A stretch of DNA of 15,109 bases from CAZLLV01 sp964560325 (GTDB lineage Bacteria > Acidobacteriota > Thermoanaerobaculia > Multivoradales > DATKCC01), in contig CAZLLV010000046.1 in the NCBI GenBank assembly GCA_964560325.1, positions 1-15,109 of the forward strand, written 5' to 3'. Position 1 is the stretch's first letter, and each line of letters opens with the position of its first letter. Below are positions 1-6,340 of the stretch, piece by piece. The position numbers and the translations under genes were made by a program. The notes under the pieces are model-generated. The model was not told the DNA's origin, did not search any database, and saw only the letters and a program-made list of their open reading frames with translations.

Positions 1-156
1 GGTCGCCGAGCCGCGCACCTCGGCCGCGGCCGTGGCCCCGGCGGGGCAGAGGACGACGGTCACGCCGGTCATGCCGGAAGTGTCCGAGCCGTGGCCGATG
101 GAGACGCCGGGGAGCGACAGCCGGCGGGTGACCGGAGGGAATAGCGGGGCGCCCAT
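1..156 (-). CDS. P1 family peptidase (DmpA/S58-like), N-terminal part, runs off the window
   Basis: Read on the minus strand from an ATG at 156, 52 residues lie in the window and continue past base 1. The translation has the opening of the DmpA/L-aminopeptidase-D-esterase family (peptidase S58, P1 family): G-V-S-I-G-H at residues 17-22, then T-G-V-T-V-V-L-C-P-A-G at 30-40 and an A-E-V-R-G-S stretch at 46-50, which in the family precedes the ...PGTRE segment. Family members are N-terminal-nucleophile hydrolases that process themselves; that catalytic part is outside the window. There is no leader peptide, so a cytoplasmic enzyme is expected. A TACAAT box sits 6 nt before the ATG and no Shine-Dalgarno is visible. 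The family call is fairly sure; substrate is unknown. Confidence 0.75.
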   Translation of the reverse strand, partial: MGAPLFPPVTRRLSLPGVSIGHGSDTSGMTGVTVVLCPAGATAAAEVRGSAT

Positions 157-162
157 GCGACG

Positions 163-168
163 ATTGTA
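163..168 (-). promoter_or_regulatory. Putative -10 box (TACAAT) of the P1 peptidase gene
   Basis: Minus-strand TACAAT ends 6 nt before the ATG at 156. If used, transcription would begin at or next to the start codon, giving a leaderless mRNA. No convincing -35 is seen about 17 nt further upstream. Prediction from sequence only. Confidence 0.35.
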
Positions 169-199
169 CGAGGGGTGGAGGCCGACCCCCCGCCCGCAG

Positions 200-205
200 T
201 ACACT
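200..205 (+). promoter_or_regulatory. Weak -10-like box (TACACT) before the DUF2318-like gene
   Basis: TACACT lies 30 nt before the ATG at 236 in the short divergent region, in an otherwise C/G-rich context. No -35 partner at usual spacing is visible. It is the only -10-like hexamer there for the plus-strand gene. Confidence 0.25.
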
Positions 206-235
206 CGACCGACCGACTCGTAGGGCGACCCCCCC

Positions 236-718
236 ATGACCCCGGATGACCGGATGACTCGATTCAAGCCGATCCACGGACTCCTCCTCGTGCCGCTCTT
301 CGTGGTCGGGATCTTTCTGCTCGCCGGCGGCTTCGGGCTGTCGCGCCACGAGCGGGTGATGCCCGACGCCGACGGCGAGGTCCGGCTCGACGTGTCGAGC
401 CTCGAGCCGAGCCAGGTGCGCTTCTACCGCTTCCTGAACCGGGGCAACCAGGAGGTCAAGTTCCTGGTCGGCCGCGACACGAGCGGCACGGTGCAGGTCG
501 GGTTCGACGCCAGCGAGACCCACGCCCGCGTGGGGCGCGGCTTCCGGCACGAGGGCGACTGGCTGGTCGACAACAAGTGCGACACCGCCTCGCACCTGGA
601 GAACGTCAACGAGGGCGGCGGCGGGTGCCGCCCGGTCCCCCTGGAGCACCACCTGGAGGGGGAGCAGCTCGTCCTCCGGGAGGCCGACATCCTGAGGGGC
701 TGGCGGCTCTTCAACTGA
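236..718 (+). CDS. Membrane-anchored DUF2318-like protein with most of the cysteines replaced
   Basis: 160 residues. One hydrophobic segment (about residues 15-33) is a signal anchor or signal peptide, so the rest probably faces the periplasm. The C-terminal half follows the DUF2318 pattern: V-R-F-Y-R-F near residue 61, V-G-F-D-A, G-x-G-F-R-H-E-G-D, a G-G-G-G-C-R-P-V-P-L segment and a final L-R-E-A-D-I-L-R-G-W. Typical DUF2318 proteins have two C-x-x-C pairs and are linked to membrane Fe-S or iron-transport systems. Here the first pair reads S-E-T-H and the second keeps only its last Cys (D-N-K-C); the Cys of the GGC segment remains. Metal binding as in the classical family is therefore doubtful. 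Start 236 is preferred over an ATG at 254 because of a weak AGGGCGA upstream. A small hairpin follows the stop. Confidence 0.6.
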   Translation: MTPDDRMTRFKPIHGLLLVPLFVVGIFLLAGGFGLSRHERVMPDADGEVRLDVSSLEPSQVRFYRFLNRGNQEVKFLVGRDTSGTVQVGFDASETHARVGRGFRHEGDWLVDNKCDTASHLENVNEGGGGCRPVPLEHHLEGEQLVLREADILRGWRLFN

Positions 719-721
719 CGA

Positions 722-745
722 CCCCGGCGGGCGCCCTTTCCGGGG
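722..745 (+). terminator. Small hairpin after the DUF2318-like gene
   Basis: CCCCGG (722-727) pairs with CCGGGG (740-745) across a 12-nt loop, 4 nt after the stop codon. There is no T-run, so intrinsic termination is uncertain. Confidence 0.3.
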
Positions 746-749
746 CGTG

Positions 750-758
750 TGCTATCGT
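750..758 (+). promoter_or_regulatory. Putative extended -10 (TGC-TATCGT) of the mglBA cluster
   Basis: TGCTATCGT ends 24 nt before the mglB start at 783. The TGn before the hexamer matches an extended -10, which can work without a good -35; none is seen. A similar TGCTATAGT precedes sodC at 7040. Confidence 0.35.
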
Positions 759-782
759 CTCGCGGCTCGGGAAAGGATGAAC

Positions 783-1277
783 ATGGCTACTTCCTCCGAC
801 TTCGTTCTGTACGAAGAGGAGTTCCAGAATCTGGAGGGGGCCCTCAAGCGGCTGCGCCAGGAGGCCAACGGCCGCGCAGTGTTCCTCATCGACAAGAACG
901 GTCAGCAGCTCGCCGCTGCGGGCGAGGTCGAGCAGTTCGACACGACCTCGCTGGCATCGCTGACGGCGGGCAACGTCGCCGCCACCGACGGCCTGGCGAA
1001 GCTGATCGGCGAACGCGAGTTCTCGGTCCTGTTCCACGAAGGGCAGCAGGACCACATCCACATCTCGATCGTCGCCAAGCGCGCGATCCTGGTGGTGATC
1101 TTCGACGAGCGCTCTTCGCTCGGCCTGGTGCGGCTGCGGGTCAAGCGGGCGAGCGCCGAGCTGGAGAAGATCTTCGAATCGATGCATCAGAAGGGTCAGA
1201 CCTCGGGGACGACGACGACGGCGAGCCCGTTCTCCGAGATCACCGACGACGACATCGACGCCCTCTTCAGCGAATAG
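783..1277 (+). CDS. mglB: MglB-like Roadblock/LC7 protein, partner of the MglA GTPase
   Basis: 164 residues from the ATG at 783. This start is chosen because GAAAGGA (771-777) is a good Shine-Dalgarno for it but abuts the alternative ATG at 777. Residues 8-135 form a Roadblock/LC7 fold: F-V-L-Y-E-E-E-F, then G-R-A-V-F-L-I-D-K-N-G near 30-40, a Thr/Ser-Leu-Ala-rich helix, and an I-H-I-S-I-V strand near 92-97. In Myxococcus xanthus MglB is the GAP for MglA and helps set cell polarity for gliding. The gene lies directly before an mglA, as in the known pair. After a Thr-rich linker the C-terminus (149-164) is acidic and ends D-D-D-I-D-A-L-F-S-E. Family and pairing are secure; a role in motility here is inferred. 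Confidence 0.88.
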   Translation: MATSSDFVLYEEEFQNLEGALKRLRQEANGRAVFLIDKNGQQLAAAGEVEQFDTTSLASLTAGNVAATDGLAKLIGEREFSVLFHEGQQDHIHISIVAKRAILVVIFDERSSLGLVRLRVKRASAELEKIFESMHQKGQTSGTTTTASPFSEITDDDIDALFSE

Positions 1278-1334
1278 CGGGAAGTCCACGGTACCCGCGG
1301 GGGTGCCGCCGTGCCCGAGCCCGGAACGCTCACG

Positions 1335-1919
1335 ATGACGTTCATCAACTACGCCAGCAAAGAGATCAACTGCAAGATCGTCTACTACGGCCCCGGTCTC
1401 GGCGGCAAGACGACGAATCTCCAGTTCATCTACAACAAGACCGCCCCCGAGGCGAAGGGGAAGATGATCTCCCTCGCCACCGAGTCGGACCGCACCCTGT
1501 TCTTCGACTTCCTGCCCCTCGACCTGGGCAACATTCGCGGCTTCACCACCCGCTTCCACCTCTATACGGTCCCGGGCCAGGTGTTCTACGACGCCAGCCG
1601 GAAGCTGATCTTGAAGGGCGTCGACGGCGTCGTGTTCGTCGCCGACAGCCAGCAGGAGCGGATGGAGGCCAACATCGAGTCGATCCGCAACCTGGCGGAG
1701 AATTTGAAAGAGCATGGGTTCGACCTGTCGGCGATTCCCTACGCCCTGCAGTTCAACAAGCGGGACCTGCCGAACGTGATGCCGGTCGACGAGCTGTATC
1801 GCGTGCTCAACTTCAAGCGCGAGCCCACCTTCGAGGCCGTCGCCACCACCGGCGTGGGAGTGTTCGACACGTTGAAGTCCGTGGCCAAGCAAATCCTGGT
1901 AGAGCTGAGAAAGCGTTGA
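1335..1919 (+). CDS. mglA: MglA-family small GTPase (cell polarity / motility switch)
   Basis: 194 residues from ATG 1335, which gives the family's usual N-terminus (M-T-F-I-N-Y-A-S); a GTG at 1311 would add 8 residues. All GTPase motifs are present: P-loop G-P-G-L-G-G-K-T-T (19-27), R53 and Q82 at the positions known as catalytic in M. xanthus MglA, the MglA-type switch II T-V-P-G-Q (78-82) in place of D-x-x-G, and N-K-R-D (141-144) for guanine. The P-loop Cys of Myxococcus is Gly here. Length matches the family (~195). The protein cycles between GTP and GDP forms and directs polar complexes; MglB upstream is its GAP. The next gene begins 3 nt after the stop, so they are co-transcribed. Confidence 0.92.
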   Translation: MTFINYASKEINCKIVYYGPGLGGKTTNLQFIYNKTAPEAKGKMISLATESDRTLFFDFLPLDLGNIRGFTTRFHLYTVPGQVFYDASRKLILKGVDGVVFVADSQQERMEANIESIRNLAENLKEHGFDLSAIPYALQFNKRDLPNVMPVDELYRVLNFKREPTFEAVATTGVGVFDTLKSVAKQILVELRKR

Positions 1920-1922
1920 CAC

Positions 1923-2552
1923 ATGGCGAAAGAGTGGAGCAGCAAGGAGATCACCTACCTGAAGCGGTACGCGGCGACCAAGGATCTCGCCGAGCTCGCG
2001 CAGCGCATGGAGGCCGACGAGCCGGAGGTGCGAAAGAAGCTCGCCGATCTCGGCCTGGAGGCCATGGACGGCGACGCGCAGGGCTCGCGGCTGGGCAACG
2101 AGCCGCTCCTCGAGACCTACGAGAAGGGTCTCCAGGCGCTCTACGGGGGCAAGCGCTCCGAGGCCGAGAAGCTTCTGACGAAGGTGATCGACGAGTGCGA
2201 CCAGCCCGAGCTCACCCAGCGGGCCCGCCAGCTCCTCGCCGCCGCCCGCACGCCGAAGAACGCCGGTCCCGAGACCGACGACCCCTTCCTGCACGCCGTG
2301 TACGAGAAGAACCGGGGGAACTACTCCGAGGCCCTGGAGCTCGCGAAGAAGGGGGGCCGCTCGGGCAAGGACGAGCGCTTCGCGTACCTCGAAGCCTCGA
2401 TCCACGCGCTCGAAGACCGGCTGGACGACGCGGCCGGCGCGCTGGGCAAGGCGATCGAGCTGAACAAGAAGAATCGCGTCCATGCCTTCCACGACCCTGA
2501 TTTCACCGCCCTCCGAGAGAGTGGCGCCCACTCCGACCTCTTCGCTTCCTGA
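1923..2552 (+). CDS. TPR-like protein with a small N-terminal helical domain, in the mgl operon
   Basis: 209 residues, soluble, no leader. Residues 1-46 look like a compact helix-turn-helix/SANT-like unit (W-S-S-K-E-I-T-Y-L-K-R-Y followed by L-A-E-L-A-Q-R-M and V-R-K-K-L-A-D-L-G-L). From about 64 the sequence is helical-repeat in character: Y-E-K-G-L-Q-A-L-Y-G-G-K-R-S-E-A-E-K-L-L, then Y-E-K-N-R-G-N-Y-S-E-A-L-E-L near 128-140 and A-Y-L-E-A-S-I-H-A-L-E-D-R-L-D-D-A-A near 154-171, close to TPR consensus. The start is 3 nt after mglA, and the end overlaps the start of the next gene. TPRs mediate protein contacts, so a partner or effector of MglA/MglB is possible; no specific function is recognised. 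Confidence 0.75.
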   Translation: MAKEWSSKEITYLKRYAATKDLAELAQRMEADEPEVRKKLADLGLEAMDGDAQGSRLGNEPLLETYEKGLQALYGGKRSEAEKLLTKVIDECDQPELTQRARQLLAAARTPKNAGPETDDPFLHAVYEKNRGNYSEALELAKKGGRSGKDERFAYLEASIHALEDRLDDAAGALGKAIELNKKNRVHAFHDPDFTALRESGAHSDLFAS

Positions 2553-3552
2553 CCGGGACGTCGAGCCGCCGGCCGCGGTCCGCGGCAAGACCGTCACGAT
2601 CGTCGGCGGCGGCACCGGCCTGTCGAGCGTCCTGCGCGGCCTCAAGGGGCTGACCGGCGACCCGGACGGCCTGGCGCGCCTCGTCGCGGTGGTCACGATG
2701 ACCGACGACGGCGGCTCGTCCGGCATCCTGCGCCGCGAGCTCGGCGTGCTGCCGCCCGGCGATGTGCGCAACTGCATCGCGGCGCTCGCCGGCGACGAGG
2801 ACCTGCTCACGCGGCTCTTCCAGTACCGCTTCCCGAACGGCGCCGGGCTCGCCGGCCACTCGTTCGGCAACCTCTTCCTCACCGCGCTCACCGCGATCAC
2901 CGGCGACTTCCACCAGGCGGTGCTGACCGCCGAAGAGATCCTCTCGGTGCGCGGAAAGATCCTGCCGTCGACCGTCCACGACGTGCAGCTCCGGGGCCGC
3001 GGCCACTCCGGGCGCATCTACCAGGGCGAGGTCGAAGTCGGCCACTCGCACGAGGGGCTGAGCGACCTGCGCCTGGTGCCCGAGGCGCCGGAGGCGTTCC
3101 CGCCGGCGGTCGAGGCGATCGACCAGGCCGACCTGATCCTGCTCGGCCCCGGCTCGCTCTACACCTCGATCCTGCCCAACCTGCTGATCCCCGGCATCCA
3201 CGACGCGATCCGCCGCTCGAAGGCGCCGGTCGTCCTGGTGCTCAACCTGATGACCGAGCCGGGCGAGACCGACGGCATGGACGCGGCCGCCCACCTCGAC
3301 GCGCTCCTCCACCACGTCGGCCCGGGGCTGATCGACGCGGTCGCCGCGAGCACGGGCCGGCCGTCGGACGAGCGCCTGTCGGTCTACGCCGAGCAGGGCG
3401 CGCGGCCGGTGCGGATCGACGCCGAGGCCCTCGCCGCGCGCGGGGTGCGGGTGATCGCCCGCGACCTGCTGACCGAGGGCGACCTCATCCGCCACGATCC
3501 GCGCGTCCTGCGCGACCTGGTGGTCGACCTCCTGGGCAACGGCCTTGACTGA
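2482..3552 (+). CDS. yvcK: YvcK/CofD-family protein (putative UDP-sugar-binding gluconeogenesis factor)
   Basis: 356 residues from ATG 2482; a GTG at 2521 would remove a Pro/Ser-rich 13-residue lead and cut the overlap with the TPR gene from 71 to 32 nt, so the start is open. Family motifs: V-G-G-G-T-G-L (41-47), M-T-D-D-G-G-S-S-G (73-81), P-P-G-D-V-R-N-C (91-98), H-S-F-G-N (126-130), L-G-P-G-S-L-Y-T-S-I-L-P-N, and E-P-G-E-T-D-G. YvcK proteins in Bacillus, Listeria and Mycobacterium bind UDP-GlcNAc and affect cell-wall synthesis and carbon use. CofD, the related F420 enzyme, is the alternative, but no F420 gene is nearby. The next two genes make UDP-GlcNAc precursors, which fits YvcK. The stop overlaps the next start by 8 nt. 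Confidence 0.85.
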   Translation: MPSTTLISPPSERVAPTPTSSLPDRDVEPPAAVRGKTVTIVGGGTGLSSVLRGLKGLTGDPDGLARLVAVVTMTDDGGSSGILRRELGVLPPGDVRNCIAALAGDEDLLTRLFQYRFPNGAGLAGHSFGNLFLTALTAITGDFHQAVLTAEEILSVRGKILPSTVHDVQLRGRGHSGRIYQGEVEVGHSHEGLSDLRLVPEAPEAFPPAVEAIDQADLILLGPGSLYTSILPNLLIPGIHDAIRRSKAPVVLVLNLMTEPGETDGMDAAAHLDALLHHVGPGLIDAVAASTGRPSDERLSVYAEQGARPVRIDAEALAARGVRVIARDLLTEGDLIRHDPRVLRDLVVDLLGNGLD

Positions 3553-4300
3553 CGCGAGGCCGATCGTGGCGGTGGTGCTCGCGGCCGGCAAGGGCACGCG
3601 GATGGAGTCGGACCTCGCCAAGGTGCTCCACGAGGCGGCGGGGCGGCCGCTCCTCGCCTGGGTGATGGACGCCGCCCGCACCGCCGGCTGCGAGCGGCTG
3701 GCGGTGGTCGTCGGCCACCAGGCGGAGCGGGTGCGCGAGAGCTTCGCCGGGAGCGAATCCGACATCCGCTGGGTGCTCCAGGAGCGCCAGCTCGGCACCG
3801 GGCACGCGCTCCTCCAGGTCGAGGACGAGGTGCCGGAGGGCTCGCTCCTCCTCGTCCTCTCGGGCGACGTGCCGCTCGTCCGGCCGGAGACCCTGCGCAC
3901 GCTGGCGCGGGCCGCGGCCGGCGACGGCGGGGCGGGCTGGGGCGCGATGGCGGTCGCCGAGCTCGACGAGCCGGGCTCGCTCGGCCGCGTCTTCCGCCGG
4001 CCGGACGACCCGGCGCTCCTCGACCGGATCGTCGAGGCGAAGGACGCGACCCCCGAGCAGCGCGCCAACGGCACGATCAACGCCGGCATCTACGCCCTGC
4101 CGACCGCGATCTTCCCCTACCTGCACGCCCTCGGCACCGACAACGCGCAGGGCGAGCTCTACCTGACGGACGCGCTCGGCGCGGCGGCCGCGGACGGGCA
4201 CCCGGTGCGGCTGGTGCCGCTCGCCGACCCGGAAGAGGGCTTCGGCGTCAACACGCGCGCCGAGCTCGCGCGAGTGGATAGACTGCTCGACGAGCGGTAG
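3545..4300 (+). CDS. glmU: GlmU-like UDP-GlcNAc pyrophosphorylase domain only (no acetyltransferase half)
   Basis: 251 residues from a TTG at 3545 that overlaps the yvcK stop; translation is probably coupled. The nucleotidyltransferase domain is complete: L-A-A-G-K-G-T-R-M (12-20), Q-L-G-T-G-H-A, L-S-G-D-V-P-L, the E-A-K-D motif, I-N-A-G-I-Y, and G-E-L-Y-L-T-D, ending F-G-V-N-T-R-A-E-L-A. This domain joins UTP and GlcNAc-1-phosphate to UDP-GlcNAc. Full GlmU is about 450 residues, with a left-handed beta-helix acetyltransferase after residue ~230; here the frame stops and only 117 nt separate it from glmS, so that half is absent. Acetylation must be done elsewhere, or another full glmU exists. 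Specificity for GlcNAc-1-P rests on context and motif resemblance. Confidence 0.8.
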   Translation: MTDARPIVAVVLAAGKGTRMESDLAKVLHEAAGRPLLAWVMDAARTAGCERLAVVVGHQAERVRESFAGSESDIRWVLQERQLGTGHALLQVEDEVPEGSLLLVLSGDVPLVRPETLRTLARAAAGDGGAGWGAMAVAELDEPGSLGRVFRRPDDPALLDRIVEAKDATPEQRANGTINAGIYALPTAIFPYLHALGTDNAQGELYLTDALGAAAADGHPVRLVPLADPEEGFGVNTRAELARVDRLLDER

Positions 4301-4417
4301 GCGTCACCCGCGCCCGGCTTGCGCGCTTCTTGCACCTCGACACGCCCACGGAGTCGGTCGCGGACCGCCGCGGCCGGCCGAGACACGCTTCCACCCTCCA
4401 GGGAAAGGTCGAACACC

Positions 4418-6271
4418 ATGTGCGGCATCATCGGATACGTCGGCCCGCAACAGGCCGTGCCCATCCTCCTCGACGGCCTCCGGGCGCTCGAATACCGGGG
4501 CTACGACTCGGCCGGCGTCGTGGTGGTCGAGGACGGCCGCTTCGAGCGCGTGCGCGCCCCGGGCAAGCTCTCGAACCTCCTCGCCAAGCTCGAAGAGCAG
4601 ACCCTCGAAGGCTCGCTCGGCCTCGGCCACACGCGCTGGGCCACCCACGGGCCGCCGAACGAGACCAACGCGCACCCGCACGTCGACATGCGCGAGCGGG
4701 TGGCGATCATCCACAACGGCATCATCGAGAACTTCCTGCCGCTCAAGCGCCGGCTGGAGGAGGCGGGGTGGAGCTTCCGCTCCGACACCGACACCGAGGT
4801 GGTGGCGAACCTCGTCTCGGCCCACCTGGAGGAGACCGGTGACTTGCAGCGGGCGGTGGTCGCCACGGTCGGCGAGATCGAGGGAATGTACGCCTTCGCC
4901 GCCATCCGCGTGACCGGCCACGACGGCAACGGCGACGGCACGGCGCGCGAGATCGTCGCCGCCAGGAAGGGGCCGCCGCTGGTGATCGGCCTGGGGGACG
5001 GCGAGCAGTTCCTCGGCTCCGACCCGGCCGCCATGCTCAAGCACACGCGGCGGGTGATCTTCCTCGCCAACGGCGACGTGGCCCGGCTGCGCCCGGACGG
5101 CGTCGAGGTGTGGGATGCGTCGGGGCAGACGGTCGAGCGCAAGGCCCAGCGGCTCGACTGGGACCCGGTGCAGACCGAGAAGGGCGGCTACCGGCACTTC
5201 ATGCTCAAGGAGATCCACGAGCAGCCGCAGGCGGTGCAGGACACGCTCGGCGGACGCGTGAGCTTCGGTTCCGGCCGCGTCGAGCTCGCCGACCTCGCGA
5301 TCCCGCCGGAGGACCTGGCCGCCGTCCAGCGCCTGCACCTGCTCGCCTGCGGCACGTCGTGGCACTCGGGGCTGATCGGCAAGTTCATGATCGAGGCGCT
5401 CGCGCGCATCCCGGTCGAGGTCGACTACGGCTCCGAGTACCGCTACCGCGAGCCGATCATCGACGGCGACGTGCTGGCGGTCGGCATCTCCCAGTCGGGC
5501 GAGACCGCCGACACGCTCGCCGCCATGGAGGAGGCCCAGCGCCTCGGCGCGCGCTTGCTGGCGATCGCCAACGTGCCCGGGAGCCAGGCCACCCGCATCA
5601 GCGAGGGGACGATCTACACCCACGCCGGCCCCGAGATCGGCGTCGCCTCGACCAAGGCGTTCACCACGCAGCTCGTCGCCCTCTACCTGCTCGCCCTCTA
5701 CCTGCGCCAGGCGAAGGGGATGGCGCTCGAGCCCGGCATGCTCGAGGCGCTCGCTCACCTGCCGGCGGCGGTCGACGAGGCCCTCCTCGAGAGCGACCGG
5801 CTGAAGAAGCTCGCCCGCCGCTTCGGCGATCACTCCGACTTCCTCTACCTCGGCCGCGGCATCAACTATCCGATCGCCCTCGAAGGCGCGCTCAAGCTCA
5901 AGGAGATCTCCTACATCCACGCCGAAGGCTATCCGGCGGGCGAGATGAAGCACGGGCCGATCGCCCTGATCGATCGCGACATGCCGGTGGTGGCGGTGGC
6001 GACCGGCGACGACGTGATCTACGAGAAGGTGGTCAGCAACCTCCAGGAGGTCAAGGCGCGCGAAGGGATCGTGATCGCGATCACCGACCACGATCCGGCG
6101 GACCTCGGGGGCCTGGCCGACGAGGTGGTGCGCGTACCTCGCTCGTCGGCGCTCCTGCAGCCGATCGTCAACGTGGTCCCGCTCCAGCTCCTGGCGTACC
6201 ACGTCGGCGTCCGGCTGGGCAAAGACGTGGACCAGCCGCGCAACCTGGCGAAGAGCGTGACGGTCGAGTAG
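4418..6271 (+). CDS. glmS: Glutamine-fructose-6-phosphate aminotransferase (isomerizing)
   Basis: 617 residues (E. coli GlmS is 609). ATG 4418 follows AGGGAAAGG (4400-4408) and puts the nucleophile Cys at residue 2 (M-C-G-I-I-G-Y). The N-terminal glutaminase domain (about 1-230) has R-G-Y-D-S-A-G, G-H-T-R-W-A-T-H-G and H-N-G-I-I-E-N. Two SIS sugar-isomerase domains follow, with C-G-T-S-W-H-S-G, S-Q-S-G-E-T-A-D-T, S-T-K-A-F-T-T-Q and G-R-G-I-N-Y-P-I-A-L-E-G-A-L-K-L-K-E, ending D-Q-P-R-N-L-A-K-S-V-T-V-E. It makes glucosamine-6-P from fructose-6-P and glutamine, the entry step to UDP-GlcNAc. A short Gly/Asp insert follows the A-A-I-R-V strand. The 117-nt leader has a weak GC hairpin (4309-4325) but no recognisable glmS ribozyme. 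Confidence 0.97.
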   Translation: MCGIIGYVGPQQAVPILLDGLRALEYRGYDSAGVVVVEDGRFERVRAPGKLSNLLAKLEEQTLEGSLGLGHTRWATHGPPNETNAHPHVDMRERVAIIHNGIIENFLPLKRRLEEAGWSFRSDTDTEVVANLVSAHLEETGDLQRAVVATVGEIEGMYAFAAIRVTGHDGNGDGTAREIVAARKGPPLVIGLGDGEQFLGSDPAAMLKHTRRVIFLANGDVARLRPDGVEVWDASGQTVERKAQRLDWDPVQTEKGGYRHFMLKEIHEQPQAVQDTLGGRVSFGSGRVELADLAIPPEDLAAVQRLHLLACGTSWHSGLIGKFMIEALARIPVEVDYGSEYRYREPIIDGDVLAVGISQSGETADTLAAMEEAQRLGARLLAIANVPGSQATRISEGTIYTHAGPEIGVASTKAFTTQLVALYLLALYLRQAKGMALEPGMLEALAHLPAAVDEALLESDRLKKLARRFGDHSDFLYLGRGINYPIALEGALKLKEISYIHAEGYPAGEMKHGPIALIDRDMPVVAVATGDDVIYEKVVSNLQEVKAREGIVIAITDHDPADLGGLADEVVRVPRSSALLQPIVNVVPLQLLAYHVGVRLGKDVDQPRNLAKSVTVE

Positions 6272-6291
6272 ACCCTCGCTCGACCGTCACG
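6256..6291 (+). terminator. 13-bp perfect inverted repeat overlapping the glmS stop
   Basis: Bases 6256-6268 (CGTGACGGTCGAG) are perfectly complementary to 6279-6291 across a 10-nt loop that contains the glmS TAG. The left arm lies in the last glmS codons. No T-run follows (GAAACATTC), so it may stop or stabilise the transcript rather than be a classical intrinsic terminator. Confidence 0.6.
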
Positions 6292-6340
6292 GAAACATTC
6301 GGCTCCCGGGCCTGTTACCCGGGCAGGAGAACCGCATTCG

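Noticed and set aside
711..3017. Very long open frame on the minus strand opposite mglB-mglA-TPR
   Set aside because: It is the mirror of genuine plus-strand genes in high-GC DNA; translation is Arg/Val/Leu/Gly-biased without domains, while the plus strand has clear family motifs.
2503..4089. Long minus-strand open frame opposite yvcK and glmU
   Set aside because: Antisense shadow with Arg/Ala/Ser-rich content; crosses two well-supported genes.
4301..4417. glmS ribozyme in the glmS leader
   Set aside because: The leader has only weak GC hairpins (4309-4325 and CGGTC-GCG-GACCG) and none of the conserved ribozyme core that I can recognise.
4304..6202. Long minus-strand open frame opposite glmS
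   Set aside because: Antisense shadow of a confident glmS; no recognisable domain or start signal.
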